Assembly (NCBI RefSeq): GCF_000981585.1
Contig: NZ_LN831776.1
Span: forward strand, 5,873,187-5,937,186
DNA: 64,000 nucleotides
DNA from: Paenibacillus riograndensis SBR5
GTDB taxonomy: Bacteria > Bacillota > Bacilli > Paenibacillales > Paenibacillaceae
Direction of reading: 5' to 3'
Shown: one piece after another, positions 36,215-43,658 of the stretch
Layout: each line of letters starts with the position of its first letter
Numbering within the stretch: position 1 is the stretch's first letter
Program-made: the position numbers and the translations under genes
Notes under the pieces: generated by a model
What the model was told of the DNA's origin: nothing
What the model saw: only the letters and a program-made list of their open reading frames with translations
The model's database searches: none

Positions 36215-36277
36215 AAATCAAGGATGCCGAGGACGGGGGTCGAACCCGTACGGTAGTTACCTACCGCAGGATTTTAA
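36211..36277. repeat. Right attachment-site repeat inside intact tRNA-Leu
   Basis: Counterpart of 27069-27135, with 64 of 67 identical bases. It covers the 3' half of the intact tRNA-Leu from the anticodon loop to 14 bases past the 3' end. Mismatches fall only in the variable arm, where both copies still pair internally. Confidence 0.85.
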
Positions 36278-36310
36278 GTCCTGTGCGTCTGCCTATTCCG
36301 CCACCCCGGC
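36225..36310 (-). tRNA. tRNA-Leu (anticodon UAA)
   Basis: An 86-base cloverleaf with acceptor GCCGGGG/CCTCGGC, discriminator A, no encoded CCA, anticodon stem CAGGA/TCCTG around loop CTTAAAA, a class II variable arm (GGTAGGTAACTACC) and T loop GGTTCGACCCC. It is the insertion target of the island to its left. Confidence 0.95.
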
Positions 36311-36456
36311 ATGGTAGATGCGTTGATAACGCGACAAGAAATATGATATCACGTATCCGGGGGATACGCAATCTAAATTTTCCATAACGTTTGGGGTTAA
36401 CAAAAAAGGCCCGGTCAGCCGGAGCCGATGGGCCATGTGCAGCTTGAACAGATCGA

Positions 36457-36834
36457 CTAATGGCGATCGCGTTCGCCGCTTCTGCTTCTCATGCCAGCCA
36501 GTCCGAGCAGACCGACCAATCCCAGCCAGCCCCAATTGGAGCCCCTGCCGGTGGTTGTATTAGTCGTGGTGCTGGTAGCCCGGTATCTGCCTGTATGTGT
36601 GTTGTTGGACAGCGGTGTGACGTTGTAGTTCTCTCCGGCGCGGTTATGCATAGTACCAGTTGTGCCTGTTGTACCAGTGGTGTTGTTCATCATGGTGTTG
36701 CCCTGCTCATTCATCATACGGGTGCCGGTTCCGTCAAAGCCAGTTGTACCGGTGGCGGTGGATGCATATCCTACGCCAAGCAGACTCATGGACAATACGG
36801 TGCCGCAGGCAAAGGTTGTTATCAGCTTCTTCAA
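36457..36834 (-). CDS. WGxxGxxG-type secreted/anchored small protein
   Basis: Protein of 125 residues. A signal peptide (MKKLITTFACGTVLSMSLLGVGYAS) is followed by a low-complexity Thr/Gly/Asn/Met region with repeated NTTGTTGT-like segments. The C-terminus is GSNWGWLGLVGLLGLAGM and then a basic RSRSGERDRH tail, the WGxxGxxG sorting-like signature seen in Bacillales. The role is unknown. The basic tail after a glycine-rich hydrophobic stretch suggests membrane retention or processing. Confidence 0.75.
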   Translation of the reverse strand: MKKLITTFACGTVLSMSLLGVGYASTATGTTGFDGTGTRMMNEQGNTMMNNTTGTTGTTGTMHNRAGENYNVTPLSNNTHTGRYRATSTTTNTTTGRGSNWGWLGLVGLLGLAGMRSRSGERDRH

Positions 36835-36905
36835 GATGTTGTACCCCCTTGTGTGGTTTGTCCCTGATAATTTCCCCCTGCGGCGTCGAATCTATGCAAG
36901 AAATT

Positions 36906-37592
36906 TTATATTGTCACCACATTCACTGTCTTGCTGGCCGGATCATAAGTCACCTTGGCTCCAAGTGCTTCAGCCAATGCCCGTATGGGGACGTAAGTAG
37001 TCCCGTTATCCAATACTCCGACTGTAAGCTTCACTCCGTTCAGGGTGATCGAAATCTCCACACTCTTATTCACTTCATCCTCACCCCCGTTGATCCGTTT
37101 CAGAGCCTCTTTTACCTGATCTGCGCCCGGGCGGCGGCCTGCCTTCAGCTCTTGAATACTCAGTCCAAAAGCCATCTGCAAATGGGAATAATCTTTAAAG
37201 GAAGTCCAGTCTCCGCCCCATTCAAGTCCCAGCTTTTTGGCTTCCTGTACGACCTCTTGCCAGTCTGCGAGCTTGTCTCCGTCCCCATCCCGGCTCATGT
37301 CCCAGGAGATGTTCTGTCCATCCGGCAGCAGCAGTGCAAAGTCCATCGCCAGTCCGTAATTATGAAAGCTGCTGCCGCCCCGCGCGTTGGTTACAATCGG
37401 TCCCTTCCTGGTTCGGCCCTGCGCGTACAAGGCATTCTGTTCAGCTATGGTCCGCAAGCCCTGAGTGATGATAATCGGGATGCCCCGGGCATAACAACGC
37501 TGTATCAAAACATGGGCAGCCGCCAGCAGGACGGGATGAAGACCGCCGAGCCGGGCTGCCGATTTACTGTTCACCTGATCCAAAGTCAGCAT
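36906..37592 (-). CDS. M15-family peptidoglycan peptidase with copper-amine-oxidase-N-like domain
   Basis: Protein of 228 residues. The N-terminal 150 residues form an M15 (CwlK/VanY-like) L,D- or D,D-peptidase: zinc motif SSFHNYGLAMDF (SxHxxGxAxD) and YSHLQMAFG (HxQ, final zinc His). The C-terminal 50 residues (LDNGTTYVPIRALAEALGAK... VNVVTI) match the stalk-like domain common in Paenibacillus surface proteins. No clear signal peptide, so it may be a phage-lysin-like or holin-dependent enzyme, or use another export route. Confidence 0.82.
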   Translation of the reverse strand: MLTLDQVNSKSAARLGGLHPVLLAAAHVLIQRCYARGIPIIITQGLRTIAEQNALYAQGRTRKGPIVTNARGGSSFHNYGLAMDFALLLPDGQNISWDMSRDGDGDKLADWQEVVQEAKKLGLEWGGDWTSFKDYSHLQMAFGLSIQELKAGRRPGADQVKEALKRINGGEDEVNKSVEISITLNGVKLTVGVLDNGTTYVPIRALAEALGAKVTYDPASKTVNVVTI

Positions 37593-37664
37593 TTACTCAC
37601 CCCCTGGTTTAGTAGATGCCTTCTGCTCCGCCGTTGCTTGTACGCTTTTCCCTGATTGTAAAAG

Positions 37665-37688
37665 AAAAAACCCCGGGCATCCGGGGCA
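37665..37688 (-). terminator. Terminator-like hairpin
   Basis: CCCCGG (37671-37676) and CCGGGG (37681-37686) form a short GC-rich stem followed on the minus strand by TTTTTT. There is no obvious minus-strand gene ending here, so it may shield the M15 gene from read-through. Confidence 0.5.
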
Positions 37689-37770
37689 TTTGCATCTTTA
37701 TGGATTACCGTTTTCCCGGATGGTTCCCGCCCAAACAGGCCAATATAAAAGCGAAAGGTGGGAAGACCTC

Positions 37771-37932
37771 ATGGAAATTCACAGTGACAGCTACAAGGTG
37801 GCAGCCTTGGGCAATCAGGGAGACGCGGTGGAGATTATCCGCCAGGCTGAAGCGGCCATAGCCCAAATCAACGGGAACAAACCGGTGACTCTGATCGCTT
37901 ATGAGAGAACTGAGCCCAACTCCAACAAATAA
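37771..37932 (+). CDS. Small conserved-type hypothetical protein
   Basis: A 53-residue protein, MEIHSDSYKVAALGNQGDAV then EIIRQAEAAIAQINGNKPVT and LIAYERTEPNSNK. It starts at ATG 37771 after GGTGGG; a longer in-frame extension to 37690 crosses the terminator-like hairpin and is unlikely. The alternating beta-alpha-beta pattern is compact and without membrane segments. Function unknown. Confidence 0.6.
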   Translation: MEIHSDSYKVAALGNQGDAVEIIRQAEAAIAQINGNKPVTLIAYERTEPNSNK

Positions 37933-37964
37933 AACCAGGATTTTGATGAACCCTTCGAATTTCA

Positions 37965-38149
37965 AGTGGAAAAAGGGGCACTAATTTTGCTCAAGCATCC
38001 TATTCTCCGCAGATGAAGTGGAAAAAGGGCAACTAATTCAGGCCATTTTTCGCTTCTGACGAAGGAATATGGCACAATTAAGTATCCTTTTTCCACTTCA
38101 AGCTCACAATTGTTAATTTTGGGGAGAAATAAGTTCCCTTTTTCCAACT
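37965..38149. repeat. Four copies of a 22-bp GTGGAAAAAGGG intergenic repeat
   Basis: Variants of AGTGGAAAAAGGGCAACTAATT occur at 37965-37986 and 38017-38038 (plus) and, inverted, at 38076-38097 and 38128-38149. The pairs face each other, so the region can fold into long hairpins. The only open frame here is an artefact of the repeats. The fourth copy abuts the MITE-like element. Confidence 0.65.
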
Positions 38150-38404
38150 ATATAAGTTGAACTTTAGTTTTACATTGTGGGGTATGGTCGTAACTACGGG
38201 GAATGTTTGGACTTCCAGCCGCTGTTGTCCCCAGATTTCTTGATTGGAACCGCCTTTTGCGGTTGAAATCCGGTGACTGATTATGCTTCCGATGCGAGCT
38301 TTCCTACGGAAAGCTTTCAGGCGGACGCTACCGCTCTTCCAGTTCCAAACTTCCCCTCCGCACTTCTGCCCTTTTTATGAATTCTTTAAGTTCAACTTAT
38401 ATAG
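38148..38404. repeat. MITE-like palindromic element, copy 1
   Basis: A 257-bp stretch with 17-bp terminal inverted repeats CTATATAAGTTGAACTT (38148-38164 and 38388-38404). Further inside, CGGGGAATGTTTGGACTTCC at 38197-38216 is complementary to the region at 38337-38360, so most of the element folds on itself. The inner part recurs at 55756-55917. No open reading frame belongs to it. Confidence 0.7.
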
Positions 38405-38454
38405 CATTGCTCACCTGCTTCATCGCAAGCAGAGTTTGGAGAATAGTCTGCCGC

Positions 38455-38790
38455 TCAGACAATGTAAGCTTCGACAATATCATCGACCTGAATCCACTTC
38501 CATTCCTCCGCCCACTGCAGCTTGATCTCACGCGAGTGGGTGTGAATGGAAGTCACAAAGCCGTTCAGCTGCTTGTTCCCGCAAGGATCATGCATCACTA
38601 CTGTTACCCGGACATGGCTCCGCAGCGACAGCGCCAGCGTGCATTCAATCTCCTCCAGCTTCTGCTCATCCAGAACGGGCTTTCCTCGGTTCAGCATCTC
38701 CCGTTCATCCTTCGGTATCCGGCTTTTGTGCTCTGGCAGCAGCACTCTGCTGCTCTCCCACAGGCCGTACTCTTCCAGCTTCTTGCCCAT
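38455..38790 (-). CDS. YolD-like family protein
   Basis: Protein of 111 residues that starts behind GGAGGAAAAGC. It has SRVLLPEHKSRIPKDERE near the N-terminus, and ends EEWKWIQVDDIVEAYIV; the middle (VTVVMHDPCGNKQLNGFVTSI) is the beta-rich part of the YolD fold. In most genomes yolD sits next to a Y-family polymerase gene (uvrX/dinB); none is here, so the gene is an orphan. The function in DNA repair is inferred from such pairs only. Confidence 0.8.
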   Translation of the reverse strand: MGKKLEEYGLWESSRVLLPEHKSRIPKDEREMLNRGKPVLDEQKLEEIECTLALSLRSHVRVTVVMHDPCGNKQLNGFVTSIHTHSREIKLQWAEEWKWIQVDDIVEAYIV

Positions 38791-38920
38791 TGTGCTTTTC
38801 CTCCTCCAAGGATGACCTGATTCATTTCAGTTATTGCGCTCCACACAAAGCGAACGTATGTTTGTATTATATGCGAGTTTCCGCTTGTTAAGCAATCAGA
38901 AAAAAATGACAGAACCGTAA

Positions 38921-38961
38921 GCAAAAGGCGCCCACAGTGTTCGCTGTGCAGCGCCTTTTGC
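38921..38961. terminator. Stem-loop between yolD-like and lipoprotein genes
   Basis: GCAAAAGGCGC (38921-38931) pairs with GCGCCTTTTGC (38951-38961) and encloses an inner CACAG/CTGTG hairpin. It lies past the stop of the lipoprotein gene and upstream of the yolD-like gene. U-tract short, so the confidence is moderate. Confidence 0.65.
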
Positions 38962-39008
38962 TGTCCAATGACAGGGAAGCTTTGTTTCTACCTTAGCAGG
39001 GTTTCGCT

Positions 39009-39671
39009 TTATTTAATCTCTGTTACGGAAGTTCCCTTACCGGTCTGCGGATGTACCTGGATATCTGTTGTGCCTGTATTGGCTTGGCTGTCTGTACCCG
39101 GTTTAGAATCCGCAGCAGTCCCGGTCCCTGCACCAGCCAGTGTGTCCGTGGCCGCACTTCCCGGTTCAATCAGCCCTGCCGCCACTCTGGCCTCATTCAG
39201 CTTGGAGATGCCATACAGCATCGCTACATCCGCCTGCTGGTTCATGTCCTGGAACTCCTCGGCAGTAACATCCGGAGAAACCGCACTTTTCGAGGCTTTC
39301 TCCTTGATGGAATACGCACTCTGGAAGGCAATTACCGATTCTTTAAGCAGCTTCTGGATGTTCTCCGGCAGGCTTTTGGAGATCTTCACATCCTTGACTT
39401 CATCGGCGATATCCGAAGCGGTGTCCTGAAAATCATCCACTGCTTTCTCCATCTCACTGTCACTGGCTTTTCCTGTTGAATACGAAGTTAAGGCTGTGTT
39501 GAATGCCTCCAATGAGGACTTGCCCATTTCATCGAACTTTGACATTTCATTATAAAAATTTTGCACGTTCTCCTGCACCTCTTCATGGGAAGCAGGCGCG
39601 GAGCTATTATTGCTGCAGGCGCTTAGAATACCAACCATCATCAGCAACGCCGCCAGTAAGGCTTGTCTCAT
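39009..39671 (-). CDS. Small lipoprotein of unknown function
   Basis: Protein of 220 residues from the ATG at 39671 behind AGTGGAGGG. The lipobox GILSAC with Cys19 ends a clear lipoprotein signal. The mature region is helical and acidic (NVQNFYNEMSKFDEMGKSS, VDDFQDTASDIADEVKD, NQQADVAMLYGISKLNEAR), followed by a Gly/Ala/Thr-rich tail. It should sit on the outer face of the membrane. No enzyme motif. Monocistronic. Confidence 0.75.
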   Translation of the reverse strand: MRQALLAALLMMVGILSACSNNSSAPASHEEVQENVQNFYNEMSKFDEMGKSSLEAFNTALTSYSTGKASDSEMEKAVDDFQDTASDIADEVKDVKISKSLPENIQKLLKESVIAFQSAYSIKEKASKSAVSPDVTAEEFQDMNQQADVAMLYGISKLNEARVAAGLIEPGSAATDTLAGAGTGTAADSKPGTDSQANTGTTDIQVHPQTGKGTSVTEIK

Positions 39672-39875
39672 ATTAAGTATCCCTCCACTTAACAGAATAA
39701 TAGCGAGTTTTGTAAAGTGCAACTGAAAATAATGTAAAAGTAGCAGAGATGAAACTTTTTGCAGAATTGAAGCGTATTTTGGGCAGGTACAAACAACAAA
39801 GATCCCCAGTAGTGACTGGAAATCCTTGTTATACTATAATGATGTCAACATGAATGATAGAGAGGAAGATAGCTT

Positions 39876-40376
39876 ATGCCTTACTGCACAAGCTGTGGCG
39901 CAGAGTACAAGCAAGGGGCCAAATTTTGCGGAGAATGCGGCGCAAGCACTACCGGAGGCGCAGCTGCACCTGAACGCCGGGCGTCATCCGGAGCCGCACC
40001 AGGTTCCGGCTCCGGACCTGAAACAAAGTTATGGCAGGGCAAGCCGGCCGGTATCTCCGACCGCATCAAAGGCATCGTGGGCCTGAATACAACCACATAC
40101 ACCATCACCAGCCAGCGCATTATGGTCAAAACCGGGCTGATCGGGAAGGACGTGGAAGAAATCGAGCTGCTGCGGGTCAATGATTTTTCTGTGGCCCAGT
40201 CCATACCCCAGCGTATACTGGGTATCGGAACACTTACTGTATTCTCGGACGATGCTTCATCGCCACAGCTGCTTTTCCACAGGATCCGCCAGCCCCAATC
40301 GGTGAAGGATGTGCTGCGCCAAGCCGTACGCAATGAGAAAATCGCCAACAATATCAGCTACCGGGAACAAATCTAA
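39876..40376 (+). CDS. Zinc-ribbon and PH-domain protein
   Basis: Protein of 166 residues. The N-terminal zinc ribbon is CTSCGAEYKQGAKFCGECG (two CxxC pairs). A Ala/Gly/Ser-rich linker leads to a bacterial PH (bPH2-like) domain from about 52: LWQGKPAGISDRIKGIV, TYTITSQRIMVKTGLIGKD, VEEIELLRVNDFSVAQS and GIGTLTVFSDD. Such proteins are thought to act at membranes or as adaptors. There is no membrane helix in this one. The ATG follows GAGAGGAAG. Confidence 0.82.
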   Translation: MPYCTSCGAEYKQGAKFCGECGASTTGGAAAPERRASSGAAPGSGSGPETKLWQGKPAGISDRIKGIVGLNTTTYTITSQRIMVKTGLIGKDVEEIELLRVNDFSVAQSIPQRILGIGTLTVFSDDASSPQLLFHRIRQPQSVKDVLRQAVRNEKIANNISYREQI

Positions 40377-40393
40377 CCCGCTGGCCAACCTGT

Positions 40394-41881
40394 TTAAGGA
40401 AGATAGAAGGCCCCGGCCGGGATGACGCTTTTCACCTGGCTGGGGCTTTCCCACATCAGCACCACCCGCGCATCCCCCTGGTTCTCATAATACTCCACCT
40501 TCAGCTCATGCAGCTTCCCGGCAATCAGATTCACCTGTCCCTGCCGCTCCTGTCCGCTCTGCTTCATCCAGCTGTCAATCACCAGCACGCCGTCAATCCA
40601 CACGCGGATGCCGTCGTCCGAGGACGAATAAATCGTGTAGCTCTCCGTGTATGCGGCACTCAGCCTGCCGCTCCAGCGCACCGAGAAGAAATCAGCAGGG
40701 AGAGCCGGATCGGGGGCCGCCTGCCGCCAGATATAGTTAATGCCGGAATCGGTCCGGGTGAACGCCGGCGTGCCGCTGAGCGATGCATTGCTGTAATATT
40801 GCCCGTACAGGCCCGGCATGGGGCCAGCTTCAGGCATAGAGGCATACTGCGCCGCCTTCGCCGCGTATTCCTTCCTGGTGAGCACGAAGGAATCGTTCAT
40901 AAAAGCCTTGATGACCGCATCGCTGTTCTTCTCATACAGCAGCTTTCCCCAGCTCATCTGGTAGGACCATTTATGCTGGGTTTTGGCCAGCACCGCCGGG
41001 GACGGAAGTTCCCCGTTCTCGCCTATGGCGATCAGCTTGCCGCGTCCCAGATTCCACATGGCATCATGGTGGCTCTGCTTGAAATCCGCTTCATAGATAT
41101 CCAGCGCCAACACATCCACCTTGCCGGCGCCGGGGTAATAGTCTGCCGGTTCATCGGACCACTCGTTTTTGGCATTGGGGCTCCACACCCACAGCAGATT
41201 ATGCAGCTTGTGATACGCTGTGTACCGGTCGAACATGAGGTTCCACAGCTTGCTGAACGAGCTTTTTTGGCCCCACCAGAACCAGCCGCCGTTCATCTCA
41301 TGGTAGGGGCGCCAGAGCACCGGCACGCCCGCATTAGAAAGCTTTTTCAAAGACTGGGCTGTCTTGTCCAGCTCCGCGATCAGCGCTTTGTACTGAACGG
41401 TACCCGGGGTGATATATTTGGCAAAATCCGCCTCGCTAAGGCTCATCGAGACATTCGACCAGGCCGGAGCGGTCCCTGGCAAATTCTCATGATAGCTCAT
41501 GGTGACGATTCCGCCCGCCTGATGCCACCGGATTGCGCTGTCTACCACTGCCTGCCGCTGGCTGCTGATCTGCTGCTCCGACTGATTCTCAATCGCCCCC
41601 AGCTCATAGCCGTGGAGCGCGGCATATTGTCCGCTGGTCGTATTCAGCCTGGCACTGAATTCATCCGGGCTCTCCAGATAATCATGCTGCCCGCTGATCA
41701 TTCCTTGTCCCTGCAAGCGGTATAACGTTTGCAGCAGCTTCCGGGCCGGAGACGCAAGCGCAGCATCTGCAGGGGCCATCTGCACATTCCGGAATGCCGC
41801 CTGCCATTGTACATCCCCGACCAGCCGTGATGCAGATTCCAGTAAATCCCGAAGGATGCGCGATTCCATCTTTTCCACCAT
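40394..41881 (-). CDS. GH26-type beta-mannanase with PA14 domain
   Basis: Protein of 495 residues. The GH26 barrel (about 40-340) contains GQHDY, the acid/base motif RPYHEMNGGWFWWG (Glu195) and the nucleophile loop LIAIGENGELP (Glu288). A PA14 domain follows (about 352-490; YTIYSSSDDGIRVWIDGVLVI), which commonly binds glycans. GH26 enzymes cut beta-mannans. No signal peptide is visible at the N-terminus (MVEKMESRILRDLLESASR), which is odd for this domain pair. The start may instead be the ATG at 41869, without change to this point. Confidence 0.85.
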   Translation of the reverse strand: MVEKMESRILRDLLESASRLVGDVQWQAAFRNVQMAPADAALASPARKLLQTLYRLQGQGMISGQHDYLESPDEFSARLNTTSGQYAALHGYELGAIENQSEQQISSQRQAVVDSAIRWHQAGGIVTMSYHENLPGTAPAWSNVSMSLSEADFAKYITPGTVQYKALIAELDKTAQSLKKLSNAGVPVLWRPYHEMNGGWFWWGQKSSFSKLWNLMFDRYTAYHKLHNLLWVWSPNAKNEWSDEPADYYPGAGKVDVLALDIYEADFKQSHHDAMWNLGRGKLIAIGENGELPSPAVLAKTQHKWSYQMSWGKLLYEKNSDAVIKAFMNDSFVLTRKEYAAKAAQYASMPEAGPMPGLYGQYYSNASLSGTPAFTRTDSGINYIWRQAAPDPALPADFFSVRWSGRLSAAYTESYTIYSSSDDGIRVWIDGVLVIDSWMKQSGQERQGQVNLIAGKLHELKVEYYENQGDARVVLMWESPSQVKSVIPAGAFYLP

Positions 41882-42134
41882 CCTATCCCTTTTTTCTACA
41901 TCTTATGGGGAACTGTCGGACAAGTGCACGGCGAAATGACATAAAACCGGCATAAATATACAGCACGCTTTTAAAAATCTGTTATACCCGTTCCCCCCTT
42001 CTTTTGCTAATTTCAGTATTCTAAAGGAAGCTATAATTAAGCTATACTAATTAAGTCTACGCTTATGGAAGCAGTGGCTCACCCACTTAAGCCATGCTTT
42101 CAGCTTAGCTATCAAAAATTTAGGAGGCAGCAAC

Positions 42135-42575
42135 GTGAAGTCCAAGAAATTCATCCCAAGTCTCATCATCACAGTGCTGCTCCTGATTGCCGCTTACTGG
42201 TACGAACAGAACGGTGATCTGCCTGGCAGCCGGCCGGCTGCAGAAGATACAGACGTTGTCCAGTTGAGGTTCCCGAGCGACCGTTTCCCGGAGACAGCCC
42301 GGCACATTCAGGACGCCATCCGCAGCGGGGAGGCCAGTATCTGCACTATTGAACGGCAGGAAGCAGACGAAAACCGCAAGGAATCTCTGAAGGGGGTGCC
42401 CACCAAAAAAGGTTATGACCGTGACGAATGGCCGATGGCCATGTGCGAGGAAGGCGGCAGCGGAGCCGACATTGAATACATAACGCCTAGCGACAACCGG
42501 GGTGCCGGAAGCTGGGTTGGCAACCAGCTGGAGGGACTGCCCGACGGTACGCAGGTAGAATTCATCTTCAAATAA
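42135..42575 (+). CDS. NucA/NucB-type deoxyribonuclease domain protein
   Basis: Protein of 146 residues that starts at GTG 42135, seven bases after AGGAGG. An N-terminal hydrophobic helix (about 6-22) acts as signal or anchor. The nuclease motifs of the NucB family are clear: GYDRDEWPMAMCEEGG with the catalytic Asp/Glu, and ITPSDNRGAGSWVGNQL. NucB of Bacillus is a secreted sporulation DNase, while NucA acts in DNA uptake. Which role applies here is unknown. The 253 bases upstream contain no gene. Confidence 0.85.
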   Translation: MKSKKFIPSLIITVLLLIAAYWYEQNGDLPGSRPAAEDTDVVQLRFPSDRFPETARHIQDAIRSGEASICTIERQEADENRKESLKGVPTKKGYDRDEWPMAMCEEGGSGADIEYITPSDNRGAGSWVGNQLEGLPDGTQVEFIFK

Positions 42576-42773
42576 AGGGGGAGATGTCAACGATCCCGAT
42601 TGCCTGCCCGGTCAGCTTTTCCATACCATATCCTATTGTGCTAGCATTAGCCCCTTCCTCTAAAGAAACAGGAATAGTTGTATGCAATACATGCGAACTA
42701 ATGTTCCTTATGCAACTATGCAGATAATAGGCGTAAAATAGGTGGGGTATTATTCTACACGCGGAGAGCCAGG

Positions 42774-42953
42774 GTGTTCTATATCTGTTATCGGGGAAAA
42801 AAACTGTATGGCCCTATGTCTGAAGAGGAGGCCTTAAAAGAATGGTTTGCGCTTGCAGGAACGGTCAAGGAACTGTATATCATTGAAACGGATGAGGCCA
42901 CAGGAAAAATCAAACGCCAGATCGGACCTTCTGCCCGCAGAAAAAAGAAATAG
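42774..42953 (+). CDS. Small basic/acidic hypothetical protein
   Basis: A 59-residue frame from GTG 42774, eight bases after GGAG: FYICYRGKKLYGPMSEEEAL then KEWFALAGTVKELYIIETDE and a Lys/Arg-rich tail RQIGPSARRKKK. Codon use looks real and it ends just before a stem-loop (42953-42981). No recognised family. Confidence 0.55.
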   Translation: MFYICYRGKKLYGPMSEEEALKEWFALAGTVKELYIIETDEATGKIKRQIGPSARRKKK

Positions 42954-43001
42954 CCCTATCCGGCACATTGCCAGACAGGGCGGCACTCACTGATCAAATG
43001 G

Positions 43002-43154
43002 TTAGAATATACAGGCTTTAGTGATAATAACCAGCAAAATGAACAATACCAGAATTGCACCTGTGGAAGTAAAAGGACTGCAAACCGGCACCGGAGGACC
43101 CTGATTCACACCACCAACATTATTACAACCGCAACCATATTCTGCTCCCATCAT
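43002..43154 (-). CDS. YjcZ-like small sporulation-type membrane protein
   Basis: A 50-residue protein starting at ATG 43154 behind GAGGAGGAATG. A Gly/Cys/Asn-rich N-terminus (GAEYGCGCNNVGGVNQ) is followed by one hydrophobic helix GAILVLFILLVIITKACIF. This is the layout of the YjcZ/SscA small proteins expressed during sporulation in Bacillales. Function not defined. Confidence 0.7.
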   Translation of the reverse strand: MMGAEYGCGCNNVGGVNQGPPVPVCSPFTSTGAILVLFILLVIITKACIF

Positions 43155-43245
43155 TCATTCCTCCTCACAAATATTGACTACAGCACAGAATATGTAGAAG
43201 GGAAACAGGCCGTATGGGCCAATCGGCAAAGAAATACCATTCACC

Positions 43246-43273
43246 TAATCAATTTTGCCCGTGCAGTCGATAT
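43246..43273 (+). promoter_or_regulatory. Sigma-D-like promoter upstream of the yjfB-like gene
   Basis: TAAT (43246-43249), 16 bases, GTCGATAT (43266-43273) resembles the motility sigma factor consensus TAAA-N15-GCCGATAT with one mismatch in each box. It lies 96 bases before the yjfB-like start. Confidence 0.4.
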
Positions 43274-43368
43274 ACTAAGGGAAGCCAATAAACCTAATTT
43301 TTCCTTTGGGGGCAGGTTTTACGGTATTCAGGGCATAACGCTCACTAACTTTGTTTAGGAGGTGCGAA

Positions 43369-43545
43369 ATGGATATTGCCGCTCTATCGGTATCGATGAA
43401 CCAGGCCGGTCTGAAACAGGCTGTAGGCCTCCAGGTCCTCAGCATTGCCAAGAACCAGGCAGAAATCCAGGGTCAGAATTTAGCGCAAATGCTTTCACAG
43501 AGCTTGGACCCAAACTTAGGAAAAACACTTGATATTAAGGTTTGA
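43369..43545 (+). CDS. YjfB-like putative motility protein
   Basis: A 58-residue protein from the ATG at 43369 behind TAGGAGGTG. The sequence MDIAALSVSMNQAGLKQAVG then LQVLSIAKNQAEIQGQNLAQ matches the YjfB family of small helical proteins from motile Firmicutes, usually under sigma-D. A sigma-D-like promoter is upstream and a terminator downstream. The molecular role is not known. Confidence 0.82.
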   Translation: MDIAALSVSMNQAGLKQAVGLQVLSIAKNQAEIQGQNLAQMLSQSLDPNLGKTLDIKV

Positions 43546-43592
43546 TTGCTTTATGCTTAGATACATAAGAACACAGGTTCGCAGAACCCACT

Positions 43593-43613
43593 AAGCCCTC
43601 CGGGCTTTTCTTT
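43593..43613 (+). terminator. Terminator after the yjfB-like gene
   Basis: AAGCCC, three bases, GGGCTT, then TTCTTTT; 47 bases past the stop codon. Confidence 0.75.
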
Positions 43614-43658
43614 TGACCATAAATACGAACATACGATCTTATATCTGAGGTGAAGCAC

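Larger units (their letters stand above)
27069..36277. mobile_element. Genomic island inserted at tRNA-Leu(UAA)
   Basis: The 9.2-kb segment lies between the intact tRNA-Leu and a second copy of its 3' half in the same orientation. The bases are visibly richer in A and T than in the flanking operons. Cargo: a giant metallophosphoesterase/repeat/PIN-like gene, a membrane-anchored Mrr-type nuclease gene, an XRE regulator and a broken small gene. No integrase gene is left, only a possible C-terminal tail near 27240-27284. The layout is that of an integrative element that has lost mobility. Boundaries come from the duplication; the age and origin are not visible. Confidence 0.75.

Noticed and set aside
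37962..38147. 61-residue minus-strand frame
   Set aside because: Entirely made of the 22-bp intergenic repeats.
37965..38149. CRISPR array
   Set aside because: Repeats are in both orientations with unequal spacing and no cas genes; no CRISPR array is seen in the window.
42774..42800. ATG at 42817 as start of the 59-residue gene
   Set aside because: No ribosome site there; GTG 42774 has GGAG at proper distance.
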